DNA from: Lentisphaeria bacterium
Lineage (GTDB): Bacteria; Verrucomicrobiota; Lentisphaeria; Victivallales; Victivallaceae
DNA: 18,630 nt
NCBI GenBank assembly: GCA_018265615.1
Contig: JABLYX010000046.1
Span: 1 to 18,630 of the forward strand
Reading direction: 5' to 3'
In this document: piece after piece, positions 1 through 6,394 of the stretch
Numbering within the stretch: position 1 is the first letter of the stretch
How the letters are laid out: each line of letters begins with the position of its first letter
Position numbers and translations under genes: made by a program
Notes under the pieces: model-generated
Seen by the model: the letters and a program-made list of their open reading frames with translations, nothing else
What the model was told of the DNA's origin: nothing
Databases searched by the model: none

Positions 1-61
1 CTGGTTTGGGGTTGCAATAATATAGATTACTAACCTTAAGATTGCAAATTAGTATCGGCAT
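1..61 (-). CDS. Start of an unrecognised gene, cut by the left edge
   Basis: On the minus strand an ATG at 61-59 follows a strong AAAGGAGG (about 9 bases upstream) and stays open to the window edge, giving MPILICNLKVSNLYYCNPKP. An alternative ATG at 65-63, only 5 bases from the same ribosome binding site, yields just nine codons before a TAA. The ribosome binding site therefore supports real initiation here, most likely in the open frame. The product is too short to identify. The gene is separated from its upstream neighbour by a terminator at 220-251, so it is likely a separate transcription unit. Confidence 0.45.
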   Translation of the reverse strand, partial: MPILICNLKVSNLYYCNPKP

Positions 62-219
62 TCATAAGGACCTCCTTTGGTTGGTTGTTACCACCACTCG
101 GAGGCGTTTCGCCGGAAACCATACGCCTTCTAATTTTCCGTTTGTTCAAATCCCTCGCATAACGTGTCCGGGTACTTTATTCATACATTGCGAGGCGAAA
201 AGTGAACGAATCAAGGCAC

Positions 220-251
220 AAAAAAGACCGCCTTGAAAAAAGTGGGCGGCC
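220..251 (-). terminator. Rho-independent terminator after the 266-904 gene
   Basis: Read on the minus strand, GGCCGCC (251-245) pairs with GGCGGTC (232-226), seven pairs with one G-U, around a 12-base loop. Six T residues follow (225-220). It lies 15 bases past the stop codon of the gene at 266-904. Confidence 0.8.
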
Positions 252-265
252 CATGGATGCTGGAG

Positions 266-904
266 TTACTTGTTGTGGAATTCGATGAATGAATTTGCGA
301 GAATCTGGCTGAAATTATTCGTTAGTTTATCCAATGAATCTATCACTTCATCGGGAGAGTGAACTATTTTGCATAATGCCATGGTTGAGTTATTGTACTG
401 TACCAGAGTTGGATAGCCCGGTGTTTTTCTGTTTTTTATATTCCAGTCATTGGCAAAACGAGCCATCGTAGCGGAAGAACCTACAAATTGTTCACAGAGG
501 CAGCAGATATGAATTTCCCCATTGCCATAGAAGACGAATATTTCTTTGTAGATACTCAAATCGAAAATCAAATCAGCCTCTTCCGACCATTTCTTTTGAA
601 CGCTCAATAGGCGTATAGCAGGGAGGTTATCAAAATTCGCAATCGAAATGACTGTTATTTCTGTTTCAAACCATTCCTCCAAGACCTTCTGCAGCGGATT
701 CAGCACTGAGCGCCCGAAATATTTCCTTGCCTCGTCATATATTGGAATGAGTTCCTCCAACAGCATCAGCCAACCCATTCCCCGGATTTCACAAACTCCA
801 ACTTCTCCGTTTGCTTTCAATTGGCAGATGACACTATAAGAATATTCAGACGTTTCTTCTTGGATTTTTATTTTATCCTGGGAGATGATTTCCAGTTTGC
901 TCAT
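266..904 (-). CDS. Unrecognised 212-residue protein, second gene of a pair
   Basis: I do not recognise this protein. The start MSKLEIIS at 904 is chosen because GGAGAG sits about 6 bases upstream and it lies 13 bases after the stop of the preceding gene; a longer frame to 961 would overlap that gene and lacks a ribosome binding site. The predicted protein is soluble, with no signal peptide or membrane segment. The first half alternates strands and acidic helices; the middle has a cysteine pair (ICCLCEQ), and the C-terminus looks helical. It ends just before a good terminator, so it is the last gene of its unit. Tight coupling to 918-1796 suggests a joint role; an effector/partner pair is possible but not shown. 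Confidence 0.8.
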   Translation of the reverse strand: MSKLEIISQDKIKIQEETSEYSYSVICQLKANGEVGVCEIRGMGWLMLLEELIPIYDEARKYFGRSVLNPLQKVLEEWFETEITVISIANFDNLPAIRLLSVQKKWSEEADLIFDLSIYKEIFVFYGNGEIHICCLCEQFVGSSATMARFANDWNIKNRKTPGYPTLVQYNNSTMALCKIVHSPDEVIDSLDKLTNNFSQILANSFIEFHNK

Positions 905-917
905 GATTGCTCTCCAT

Positions 918-1796
918 TCATTTGACTTTGGGCCATGCAAAAGTCCAAGCCATTTTATCATAGTATTCCTGCTTCAGCCATGCCAAGTCATCAATCCATT
1001 CCCGGATGGCTGTATCGTAATTTTTCTGATTTCTCCGGCGCAGGAAATTTCTCGCAAAAGCGGCAATTGAGTTAGCCATTTTTTCCAGTCTGGCAGGGGA
1101 CTGGTTCTTCCCCCATTCCTCCATATAGTCCATGTCTTGCACAAACGGTAATGTATTATGAAAAATATGAGCTAAAATCAGATGACGTGCGTTTTCTGCT
1201 AAACCGCTGTTCCCGACCCGATAACCGCATACGCCGAAGACTCCATTCTTTGGTGAATCAATTTCCGGCATGAGAAATTCAGAGGGATAAATATCGGTAT
1301 GGGGCCATTCAAAATAGCCTTCCGAGTGCCGTTTGCACATTCCCAGAAAAAAATCTATCTCATCTTCGTCATCGCGAGAAATGCGCTCGCCGTCAAGGAA
1401 ACTCAGGAATCCGTTTTGTGTATAAATCTTTGCCCGATTCCAATAGGGAATCAAAGCTTGCCAATTCACTCTCCTGAAATCCGTTCCGAGGATAATGTAC
1501 TGCTCCGCCGCTTCTGGGGCATCTTCCAGTTCGATGTTACGTTTCGCCAGTTCGGTGAAAAACTCATCTTCCGTAAATGGATTCTCTCCTACCAAAAAGC
1601 CGGGATAACGAGATTCATAATTTCGGGCATATTCGTATAGTGTGCTGATTTCTTTGAAGGTCAGTGCGTTGCCCCTGAAGAAACTAATCCCGAGGTTTTC
1701 ATTGCAATCTGGTACAAAATTGGCGATTGCTGTATCTGTGGCAACAAACACCCCTCCTGAAGAAATAAAGGGTTCCTCTTGTTTTCTCGTATCCAT
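918..1796 (-). CDS. Unrecognised 292-residue protein with a conserved-looking C-terminal block
   Basis: The start at 1796 has AAGGAGG five bases upstream. The protein is soluble, with no signal peptide. From memory, the C-terminal block (about residues 187-280: FGVCGYRVG, RHLILAHIF, LPFVQDMDYMEEWG, RLEKMANSIAAFARNFLRRR, AIREWIDDLAWLKQEYY) resembles an uncharacterised module recurring at the C-terminus of varied bacterial proteins: a GYRVG strand followed by helices rich in Arg and Trp. The N-terminal 180 residues are acidic and unrecognised. The gene is followed after 13 bases by 266-904 and preceded by a small secreted-protein gene 89 bases away, with a hairpin between. Function unknown. Confidence 0.8.
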   Translation of the reverse strand: MDTRKQEEPFISSGGVFVATDTAIANFVPDCNENLGISFFRGNALTFKEISTLYEYARNYESRYPGFLVGENPFTEDEFFTELAKRNIELEDAPEAAEQYIILGTDFRRVNWQALIPYWNRAKIYTQNGFLSFLDGERISRDDEDEIDFFLGMCKRHSEGYFEWPHTDIYPSEFLMPEIDSPKNGVFGVCGYRVGNSGLAENARHLILAHIFHNTLPFVQDMDYMEEWGKNQSPARLEKMANSIAAFARNFLRRRNQKNYDTAIREWIDDLAWLKQEYYDKMAWTFAWPKVK

Positions 1797-1840
1797 GAAG
1801 TCCTCCTTGGCGACTCATTATTCCTTATTAAGATAGGGCG

Positions 1841-1870
1841 GAGAAGAGGGAAGTGACACTTCCCCCTCTC
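1841..1870. repeat. Perfect inverted repeat between two genes
   Basis: GGGAAGTG (1848-1855) and CACTTCCC (1857-1864) form a perfect 8-base inverted repeat around one base, flanked by weaker AGAG/CTCT pairing. It lies between the stop at 1886 and the ribosome binding site of the gene starting at 1796. No T-run follows on the minus strand, so it is either a processing or attenuation hairpin or a protein-binding palindrome. Confidence 0.5.
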
Positions 1871-1885
1871 AGAATTCTGTTAATT

Positions 1886-2113
1886 TCAGATTTGCCCGGT
1901 TCCTTTGCACCGGGTGCAACTGTAGTTGCCTTCTCCCTTCTTGCCGCTACCGGCAAAGCCGGTGCCGTTGCAGGAAGTGCAGCGAACTTTACGCTTCTCA
2001 TTCTTGCTTTGCTTGACTGGCTCCTGCTTGGTGGTACGGTTCGCGACAGTGGCGGCAAACGCGCCGCCTCCCGCCAGCAGAACCGCAACGGTGATGATGC
2101 AGAACTTCTTCAT
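1886..2113 (-). CDS. Small secreted protein with two CxxCxGxG zinc-ribbon motifs
   Basis: This 75-residue protein starts MKKFCIITVAVLLAGGGAFA, a short signal peptide with likely cleavage after AFA at residue 20. The mature part has a basic linker, then CTSCNGTG (45-52) and CTRCKGTG (66-73). Two CxxCxGxG motifs can bind one zinc ion, as in the DnaJ cysteine-rich domain, but DnaJ has four and this protein has no J-domain. GGGAG lies 8 bases before the chosen ATG; a longer upstream frame has no such signal and overlaps the preceding gene. The upstream neighbour, 86 bases away, is also secreted. Role unknown; a small structural or redox-related envelope protein is possible. Confidence 0.7.
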   Translation of the reverse strand: MKKFCIITVAVLLAGGGAFAATVANRTTKQEPVKQSKNEKRKVRCTSCNGTGFAGSGKKGEGNYSCTRCKGTGQI

Positions 2114-2199
2114 TTTTGATGCTCCCTGGGTTGTGGTTTGTCTTTCCGGGCCCCTACCTCCGTCGGGCATTCCGGGGTTGTTATCGGTGATTCGAATGA

Positions 2200-3546
2200 C
2201 TACTTGAGGTCTCGCGAAAAACCTCTGTCTTCTATAATCCATTTTTCTTTGCCGAAGTAATCCGGTCTTAATTTTACGGTATAACGCACGGTATAGTTAT
2301 AATCTGCGTTCGACGTTTTCCATTCGAAATCGAAGTCATAAGATGGAACTCCACCGAAGGTTTTGGTGAATCGCTTTGCAGTCAGCCTGGGAGACGTTGT
2401 CTTACTCAGCGCTTTTTCTTTGATAAGTTGGTTTCTGGCTTCCGCTTCTGACGGTTGGCGAAGCGGGGCATCCTTCAATGATGGGACGGGGCGAACTCCA
2501 TTCTTGTTTTCCAGCTCTTTTTTCGTCCGTAAAATCAGGTCGCCATCTTCGTCAACAAATTGCAGTTCGGTTTTAATTCTGTACCATTTCACCGATTCGG
2601 GGACAGGGTCCCCGCCGCCTAAACGATAACTCTTATTTACATGCTCATAACTCCATGTAAAATGGCAGACATAACGGTTTTCGCCTGTCTCTGCATCCAC
2701 TTGCTCGAACTCCTTTACCAAAGTGAGATTCCTGACGGTATTGAAATCTTTCGAAGTCCATCGTCCAATGCTGTGATAGGTATCCAAACTGTACATGGTG
2801 GGAAGTTCTTCCCTGGCAATTGCCAGAGCAAGTTTTTTCCTCGCGGTTTTTGAGTTCGAAGCATTGAAATTGCCGTAACCCACCCTTCGGGGAACGAAAA
2901 GCAAAATGCCGTCCGTATAGCGGAATTCCAATTTTCCCTGACGGCATATTTTTTGAATTATGGAAAGGAGGCTGTTTTGAGTCAAGGCGTAGTTCAGGCG
3001 ATATTTGTCCGCATGTTTTTCATGGTACGCCCAGATAACGATAAATTCCTTTTTCTTTGTTCCTGAATGTTTGACGGCCTCATTGCTCAGATAGCGTAAT
3101 ACCGGAGCATAATCAGCCTCTTGCAACAAAAGGCTGGGGAAAATAATCTGTGACAGCCGCGCATCGACATTGCGGTTGCCGGTGGTCGTCTGAGAAAATG
3201 AATACGACCTGTTATCATTATAAAAGTGGAGATAGTTGTCTTTGAAGGAGAATCGCAATTGATTCTGAAGACATATCAGATTCAGGAATTGGAACAGGCT
3301 TATCTGCTGTTCTTTTATCGTCACGCGACATTCCTTCACATTGGAAGCGACTCCGTAGGATAAGTCAAGTTCCCGGCATTCCGGCCTCTGGAACAAATGC
3401 CGCAGTGTGGTTTGCAGTTCAACATCTTCGTAATCGACTTTGGAAAAGACTGGTTGAGATAACGCCTCTTTAGCAGCCTGTGGAGTGCCGGAAAATCCAC
3501 AGAATCCCCATACCGACAAAATAACAAGTATCAATAGTTTTTTCAT
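2200..3546 (-). CDS. Secreted protein with two STN-like domains and a beta-rich C-terminus
   Basis: The 448-residue protein begins with a signal peptide (MKKLLILVILSVWGFCGFSG). GGAGG lies 6 bases before the ATG. Residues about 34-110 (FSKVDYEDVELQTTLRHLF, then CRVTIKEQQISLFQFLNLI and LRFSFKDNYLHFY) have the beta-alpha-beta layout of a secretin/TonB short N-terminal domain. A second, more diverged copy covers about 134-220 (ADYAPVLRYLS, YALTQNSLLSIIQKI, LEFRYTDGILLFVP). No secretin pore or TonB-dependent barrel follows. Instead residues 230-448 hold two beta-rich segments, each with an aromatic F-x-W core (CHFTWSYEHV; FDFEWKTSN). It probably acts in the periplasm or at the outer membrane. The STN assignment is by eye from pattern. 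Confidence 0.7.
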   Translation of the reverse strand: MKKLLILVILSVWGFCGFSGTPQAAKEALSQPVFSKVDYEDVELQTTLRHLFQRPECRELDLSYGVASNVKECRVTIKEQQISLFQFLNLICLQNQLRFSFKDNYLHFYNDNRSYSFSQTTTGNRNVDARLSQIIFPSLLLQEADYAPVLRYLSNEAVKHSGTKKKEFIVIWAYHEKHADKYRLNYALTQNSLLSIIQKICRQGKLEFRYTDGILLFVPRRVGYGNFNASNSKTARKKLALAIAREELPTMYSLDTYHSIGRWTSKDFNTVRNLTLVKEFEQVDAETGENRYVCHFTWSYEHVNKSYRLGGGDPVPESVKWYRIKTELQFVDEDGDLILRTKKELENKNGVRPVPSLKDAPLRQPSEAEARNQLIKEKALSKTTSPRLTAKRFTKTFGGVPSYDFDFEWKTSNADYNYTVRYTVKLRPDYFGKEKWIIEDRGFSRDLK

Positions 3547-3598
3547 TTTTTTGCCTCCGTTTTCATCTTATGCTGTGAAAATCCCGGTAATCTTACGC

Positions 3599-3768
3599 CA
3601 GCAGACGAAAAAATGTGCAAAAAAAGAGGTGCCCCAATTACACCACTTCGAGGTACCGCTAAGAACCCGTGCTGGAATGCAAAAGGGACACCAGCACAAA
3701 GCTAGTGCTACCCTTCAGTGCGTTCCAGCATTTAGAAAATTAGCGGTTTTCGAAATGAACGTCTGCTG
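3599..3768. repeat. 170-base nested imperfect palindrome (MITE-like or structured RNA)
   Basis: Four nested inverted repeats share roughly one centre. They are CAGCAGACG (3599-3607) with CGTCTGCTG (3760-3768); TTCGA plus ACCGCTAA (3647-3651, 3655-3662) with TTAGCGGT plus TCGAA (3740-3747, 3750-3754); GCTGGAATGC (3671-3680) with GCGTTCCAGC (3720-3729); and AAGGG (3683-3687) with CCCTT (3711-3715). An AGCAC/GTGCT hairpin sits at the tip (3693-3709). A side hairpin GGTG/CACC lies in a left-arm insertion of about 39 bases. No good reading frame is present, and no target-site duplication is evident at the ends. It lies between the toxin-partner gene and the STN-like protein gene. Confidence 0.7.
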
Positions 3769-3770
3769 AA

Positions 3771-3786
3771 AAGTCTACAAAGACTT
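3771..3786 (-). terminator. Small hairpin after the zeta partner gene
   Basis: AAGTCT (3771-3776) pairs perfectly with AGACTT (3781-3786) around ACAA. It lies 20 bases after the stop of the gene at 3807-3998. On the minus strand only four T residues coincide with and follow the stem, so it is at best a weak terminator. Confidence 0.3.
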
Positions 3787-3806
3787 AACTGTTAAATTGT
3801 AAGAAA

Positions 3807-3998
3807 TTATATGCCTGTTTTACGGCTCCTCATTTTACGAACCAGATATTTAGCCGAAACCACTTTCGGCTTACCGTTCTTTCCGCAAACCACAGCCTGT
3901 TGGCCAAGTTTGGCTTTCTTTTCAAGTTCTTCATTTACGGCATCCTGCAAGGCTTGTGCCGCGAGCAAAGAAGTTTTTCGAGTGGCTTCAGCAGTCAT
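3807..3998 (-). CDS. Small partner of zeta-type toxin, putative antitoxin
   Basis: This 63-residue protein starts MTAEATRKTSLLAAQALQ, with a predicted amphipathic helix rich in Ala, Glu and Lys (about residues 8-32), then a strand-like segment AVVCGKNGKPKVV and a basic tail. AAGGAG lies 7 bases before the ATG, and the ATG overlaps the last 11 bases of the zeta-type gene, so translation is likely coupled. A short helical protein followed by a small strand is common beside COG4185-type kinases and is usually annotated as hypothetical or antitoxin. The antitoxin role is inferred from position; the order, toxin first, differs from classical epsilon-zeta, and there is no resemblance to epsilon. 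Confidence 0.75.
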   Translation of the reverse strand: MTAEATRKTSLLAAQALQDAVNEELEKKAKLGQQAVVCGKNGKPKVVSAKYLVRKMRSRKTGI

Positions 3999-4569
3999 GG
4001 CAAAACTCCTTCATCTGTTTATAAATAGTATCGTTATAAATATTGACTCCGTTGGCGTCAACGTCGAAAATCAAAGAAATTTCCCGTTGGGAATTATCCA
4101 CACAGTGCGTTACATCGCACACGTCGGCATATTCAAACAAATTTGCCACGCTGCGCGGATAACGGCGTTCAATCGCATCGGCGGGAATGTTGTGCCCTCC
4201 CTGCTTGACTCGATATTCCACCCGCTTGGCTGAAAATTCCGCATTCGGCAGGTACAAATAAAACAGTTCGACCCGCCATCCGTCATTTTTCCATTGCTTG
4301 ATTTTCTGCAAATATGCTTTGCCGGAAAGCGTTGTCTCAAAAGCAAAATTTTCCCGTAAGCAAATTTTATCTTCAATCGCATTCAGAAAAATTTTACTTG
4401 CCTGAAGTTGAACAGCCTCCACGTTCAGTGGCGAAAGCCCTCGCGCAATCTCATCGGCGTTGATGAAATTCAAACATCCGGCAATTTTCGGAAGATATTT
4501 CATGGCAAAAGTCGTCTTGCCGGCACCGTTCGGCCCGGCAATGATATAACATGTTGGAGACTTTTGCAT
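3988..4569 (-). CDS. Zeta toxin family P-loop kinase (COG4185 type)
   Basis: This 193-residue P-loop protein has a Walker A motif GPNGAGKTT (12-20), NADEIARGLSP (38-48, with the candidate catalytic Asp39), FAFETTLSG (75-83), and a lid motif RVEYRVKQGGHNIPADAIERRYPRS (116-140) giving R-x3-R-x3-GGH-x-IP. Zeta toxins phosphorylate UDP-N-acetylglucosamine, blocking cell-wall synthesis; COG4185 members are related but few have known substrates. AAGGAA lies about 9-10 bases upstream of the ATG. All visible active-site motifs are intact. The gene is followed by an overlapping small gene and is divergent from the sigma/kinase operon. Stabilisation of the element is the likely role. Confidence 0.85.
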   Translation of the reverse strand: MQKSPTCYIIAGPNGAGKTTFAMKYLPKIAGCLNFINADEIARGLSPLNVEAVQLQASKIFLNAIEDKICLRENFAFETTLSGKAYLQKIKQWKNDGWRVELFYLYLPNAEFSAKRVEYRVKQGGHNIPADAIERRYPRSVANLFEYADVCDVTHCVDNSQREISLIFDVDANGVNIYNDTIYKQMKEFCHDC

Positions 4570-4604
4570 CAGAATACTTTTCCTTCATTTCATCGCTATC
4601 CGTT

Positions 4605-4634
4605 ATAATATATTCCGGCGAGATAAAATATCAA
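4605..4634 (-). promoter_or_regulatory. Promoter of the zeta-type operon
   Basis: On the minus strand TTGATA (4634-4629) is followed after 16 bases by TATATT (4612-4607), or after 18 by TATTAT (4610-4605). Transcription would start about 30 bases upstream of the toxin ATG at 4569. Confidence 0.55.
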
Positions 4635-4783
4635 CTTTCTTTTGCTTTTCGGCATAAGAAATCAGGAAAACCCCGGCATTAGTTCACGGAAGCACTTCGG
4701 ACCCCGTAGAAAAATCGCCAGGCCCGGCACAGCATGATGCTCCGGGCAAGAATACCGGGAAATCCGAAGATGCTTCCTTTTTT
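4616..4783 (+). ncRNA. Candidate structured non-coding RNA ending in a terminator
   Basis: The stem at 4688-4777 and its T-run need an upstream plus-strand transcript, but the only neighbouring upstream gene is divergent. A TATAAT at 4604-4609 could start a transcript near 4616, giving an RNA of about 168 bases with no convincing reading frame; its -35 region is poor. The RNA would end five bases before the -35 box of the sigma/kinase promoter, so it is not that operon's leader. The start is a guess; the 3' end is better supported. Confidence 0.35.
4688..4783 (+). terminator. Branched stem with terminal T-run
   Basis: GGAAGCACTTCGGA (4688-4701) pairs with TCCGAAGATGCTTCC (4763-4777) with one bulged base, and TTTTTT follows (4778-4783). 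Inside are CCCG (4703-4706) with CGGG (4756-4759), and GCCCGG (4722-4727) with CCGGGC (4742-4747) capped by AGCAT-G-ATGCT. This is far larger than a simple terminator, which suggests a folded RNA with a built-in terminator. Confidence 0.65.
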
Positions 4784-4787
4784 ACGC

Positions 4788-4816
4788 TTGACCTTCAGGA
4801 ATTCAGCCCATATATT
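4788..4816 (+). promoter_or_regulatory. Promoter of the sigma factor/kinase operon
   Basis: TTGACC (4788-4793) and TATATT (4811-4816) are separated by exactly 17 bases, a near-consensus housekeeping promoter. Transcription would start near 4823, about 30 bases before the ATG at 4854. Only five bases separate the -35 box from the T-run of the preceding structured element. Confidence 0.75.
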
Positions 4817-4853
4817 ACCTTGCGAAGCGGAATTACAGCAAGGAATTTGATAT

Positions 4854-5423
4854 ATGGCATTTACAACCAGAGGAAGTTTATTATCCGCCGTGCGGCGCGG
4901 CGATGAAGTCGGCTGGGATGAATTCTATGCGATGTACAAGCCGCTCATTCTGTTGCGCGGCGGCGACCTCCGGCTCAGCCAGACCGAGAAGGAAGAACTG
5001 GTTCAACTGGTGATGCTGGACTTCTTCAAGGGAAGCCGTTCTTTCGTCTATGACAAATCCAAGGGGCGTTTCCGGGATTATTTGAAGCGCATCATCCATA
5101 ACAAGGCTTGTGACCTGATGCGCAAGCGGCAGGACGGAACGGTCTCCATCGAATCCGAGGAGTTCGGCATCGATGACCTTCCGGCGGAAGCCGAAGACAT
5201 CTGGGAGAATCAATGGCGCGCGACAGTGTGGGCTCAGGCGCTGTTGGAAATAAAAATGAAGTGTGCCCCTACAACCTATCAGTCCTATATGTACTTTGTT
5301 TTCCAAAATATGTCCGCTCAGGAGGTGGCAAATCTGCTGGACATCAAGCCAAACGCGGTTTACCAGCACAAAGCGCGAGTGGAAAAAATGATACAGAAAT
5401 TTGTCATGGAATTTGACAAATGA
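4854..5423 (+). CDS. ECF-like RNA polymerase sigma factor
   Basis: This 189-residue protein has the two-domain plan of an extracytoplasmic-function sigma factor. Region 2 covers about residues 12-92 (SAVRRGDEVGWDEFYAMY, ending in KGRFRDYLKRIIHNKACDLMRKR). Region 4 covers about 122-186, with the helix-turn-helix SAQEVANLLDIKPNAVYQHKARV at 154-176. AAGGA precedes the ATG by 9 bases. The stop overlaps the start of the kinase gene in an ATGA, so the two are translationally coupled. No anti-sigma gene is visible. In ECF43-type systems (Vibrio EcfP/PknT) a Ser/Thr kinase phosphorylates and activates the sigma factor; the same logic is inferred here. Confidence 0.9.
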   Translation: MAFTTRGSLLSAVRRGDEVGWDEFYAMYKPLILLRGGDLRLSQTEKEELVQLVMLDFFKGSRSFVYDKSKGRFRDYLKRIIHNKACDLMRKRQDGTVSIESEEFGIDDLPAEAEDIWENQWRATVWAQALLEIKMKCAPTTYQSYMYFVFQNMSAQEVANLLDIKPNAVYQHKARVEKMIQKFVMEFDK

Positions 5424-6247
5424 AAGAGAAGGAGAAGGATGTTCGCGATTTACTGGAATGTGCCAGCGGTGCCCCTCCATTTTTTCTCAGCGGCAAAGGC
5501 GCATTCGGAAGCGTCTGGTATTGTATGGAAGATGCATTTTCCCGTTTTGCAATAAAAGTTGTTGAGACGTCTGGAACTGATGATTGGAAACATGAATTCG
5601 AGAGCGTTAAACTTTATCTGTCCAAAGTCAAACCACATCCTAATCTGATTCAGGTTTATGTACTGGAAGAGCGAGATGAATGTTTCTTTTATCTTATTGA
5701 TATAGCAGACAGTATGATTGATGAAGCGGCTTATTTCCCCGCGACATTGGATACCTATGTTGCCTGGGACCCGATTGACAACCAAGAGCTTATTGATATC
5801 TTCGAACAGTTGCTTGACGGATTGGATGCCTTGCATGCGGCGCGGCTTGTGCATCGGGATATCAAGCCTGAAAACATCATTATGGTAGACGGAATTCCCA
5901 AGTTTTCCGATATTGGTCTCGTGGCTTCTGCTTTGGAACCCTATCGTGTTGCCGGTACGGAAGATTTTATCCCGCCTGAATTACTTGGCAGGACGAAGAA
6001 AATAACTCCCCGAAGTGGCTATGAAGCCGATATTTATGCATTGGGAAAAACGCTCTATTGTTTGTTTTCCGGTTCATCCGCGAATTCGTTTCCGATAATT
6101 GGGACAGATAAACTGGCAACGCCCGAAGGAAAAATCATCAACCGGACCATCAATGCGGTTTGTCATCCCTCCTATGCGCGCCGACTGAAAACCAGCGATG
6201 AATTCCGTAAAGCGTTAAGAGGCATTCCCGTCAAACCTCACCGATGA
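5420..6247 (+). CDS. Soluble Ser/Thr protein kinase, coupled to the sigma factor
   Basis: This 275-residue Hanks-type kinase domain has no transmembrane segment or sensor domain. Visible motifs: glycine loop GKGAFGSV (25-32), ATP-anchoring Lys46 in FAIKVV, catalytic loop HRDIKPENI (145-153) with Asp147, Lys149 and Asn152, metal-binding DIG (164-166) in place of the usual DFG, PPE (185-187) in place of APE, and Asp204 in EADIYALG. All catalytic residues are present, so activity is expected despite the DIG and PPE variants. The C-terminal lobe ends without an added domain. The ATG overlaps the sigma gene stop. Its most likely substrate is the sigma factor; what activates the kinase cannot be read from the sequence. 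Confidence 0.92.
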   Translation: MKEKEKDVRDLLECASGAPPFFLSGKGAFGSVWYCMEDAFSRFAIKVVETSGTDDWKHEFESVKLYLSKVKPHPNLIQVYVLEERDECFFYLIDIADSMIDEAAYFPATLDTYVAWDPIDNQELIDIFEQLLDGLDALHAARLVHRDIKPENIIMVDGIPKFSDIGLVASALEPYRVAGTEDFIPPELLGRTKKITPRSGYEADIYALGKTLYCLFSGSSANSFPIIGTDKLATPEGKIINRTINAVCHPSYARRLKTSDEFRKALRGIPVKPHR

Positions 6248-6271
6248 TTTCCCGATAAAACATCGATGGCT

Positions 6272-6286
6272 TACCGATAATCGGTA
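6272..6286. repeat. Perfect palindrome after the kinase gene
   Basis: TACCGAT (6272-6278) and ATCGGTA (6280-6286) flank one base. It lies in a cluster of CCGAT words (6241, 6252, 6274) with a further ATCGAT at 6262-6267. It has no T-run and is too far past the stop for a typical terminator; a protein-binding site is possible. The remaining gene-free sequence up to 6394 shows nothing recognisable. Confidence 0.45.
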
Positions 6287-6394
6287 TCGAAAAGAACAAA
6301 CAATTGATGTAATGTCATGTTGGACAGGTTTGAGACTGAGTGAATTCAGGTGTAGGCTGAATGGAACAGGGTGGAGCATACTATTCGTTGGCAT

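Noticed and set aside
140..175. tRNA-like T-loop (TTCAAATCCC) near the left edge
   Set aside because: The flanking bases do not form a T-stem or an acceptor stem, and they do not match the tRNA-Arg 3' end.
2186..2200. Possible left attachment site (GATTCGAATGAC resembling the tRNA T-loop)
   Set aside because: Only about nine bases agree and they lie at the end of a coding region; chance match.
3599..3768. Retron msr-msd RNA
   Set aside because: The nested inverted repeats recall one, but no reverse transcriptase gene is present nearby.
3485..3769. 94-codon plus-strand frame over the palindrome
   Set aside because: It overlaps the signal-peptide end of a well-supported gene and the inverted repeats; no ribosome binding site.
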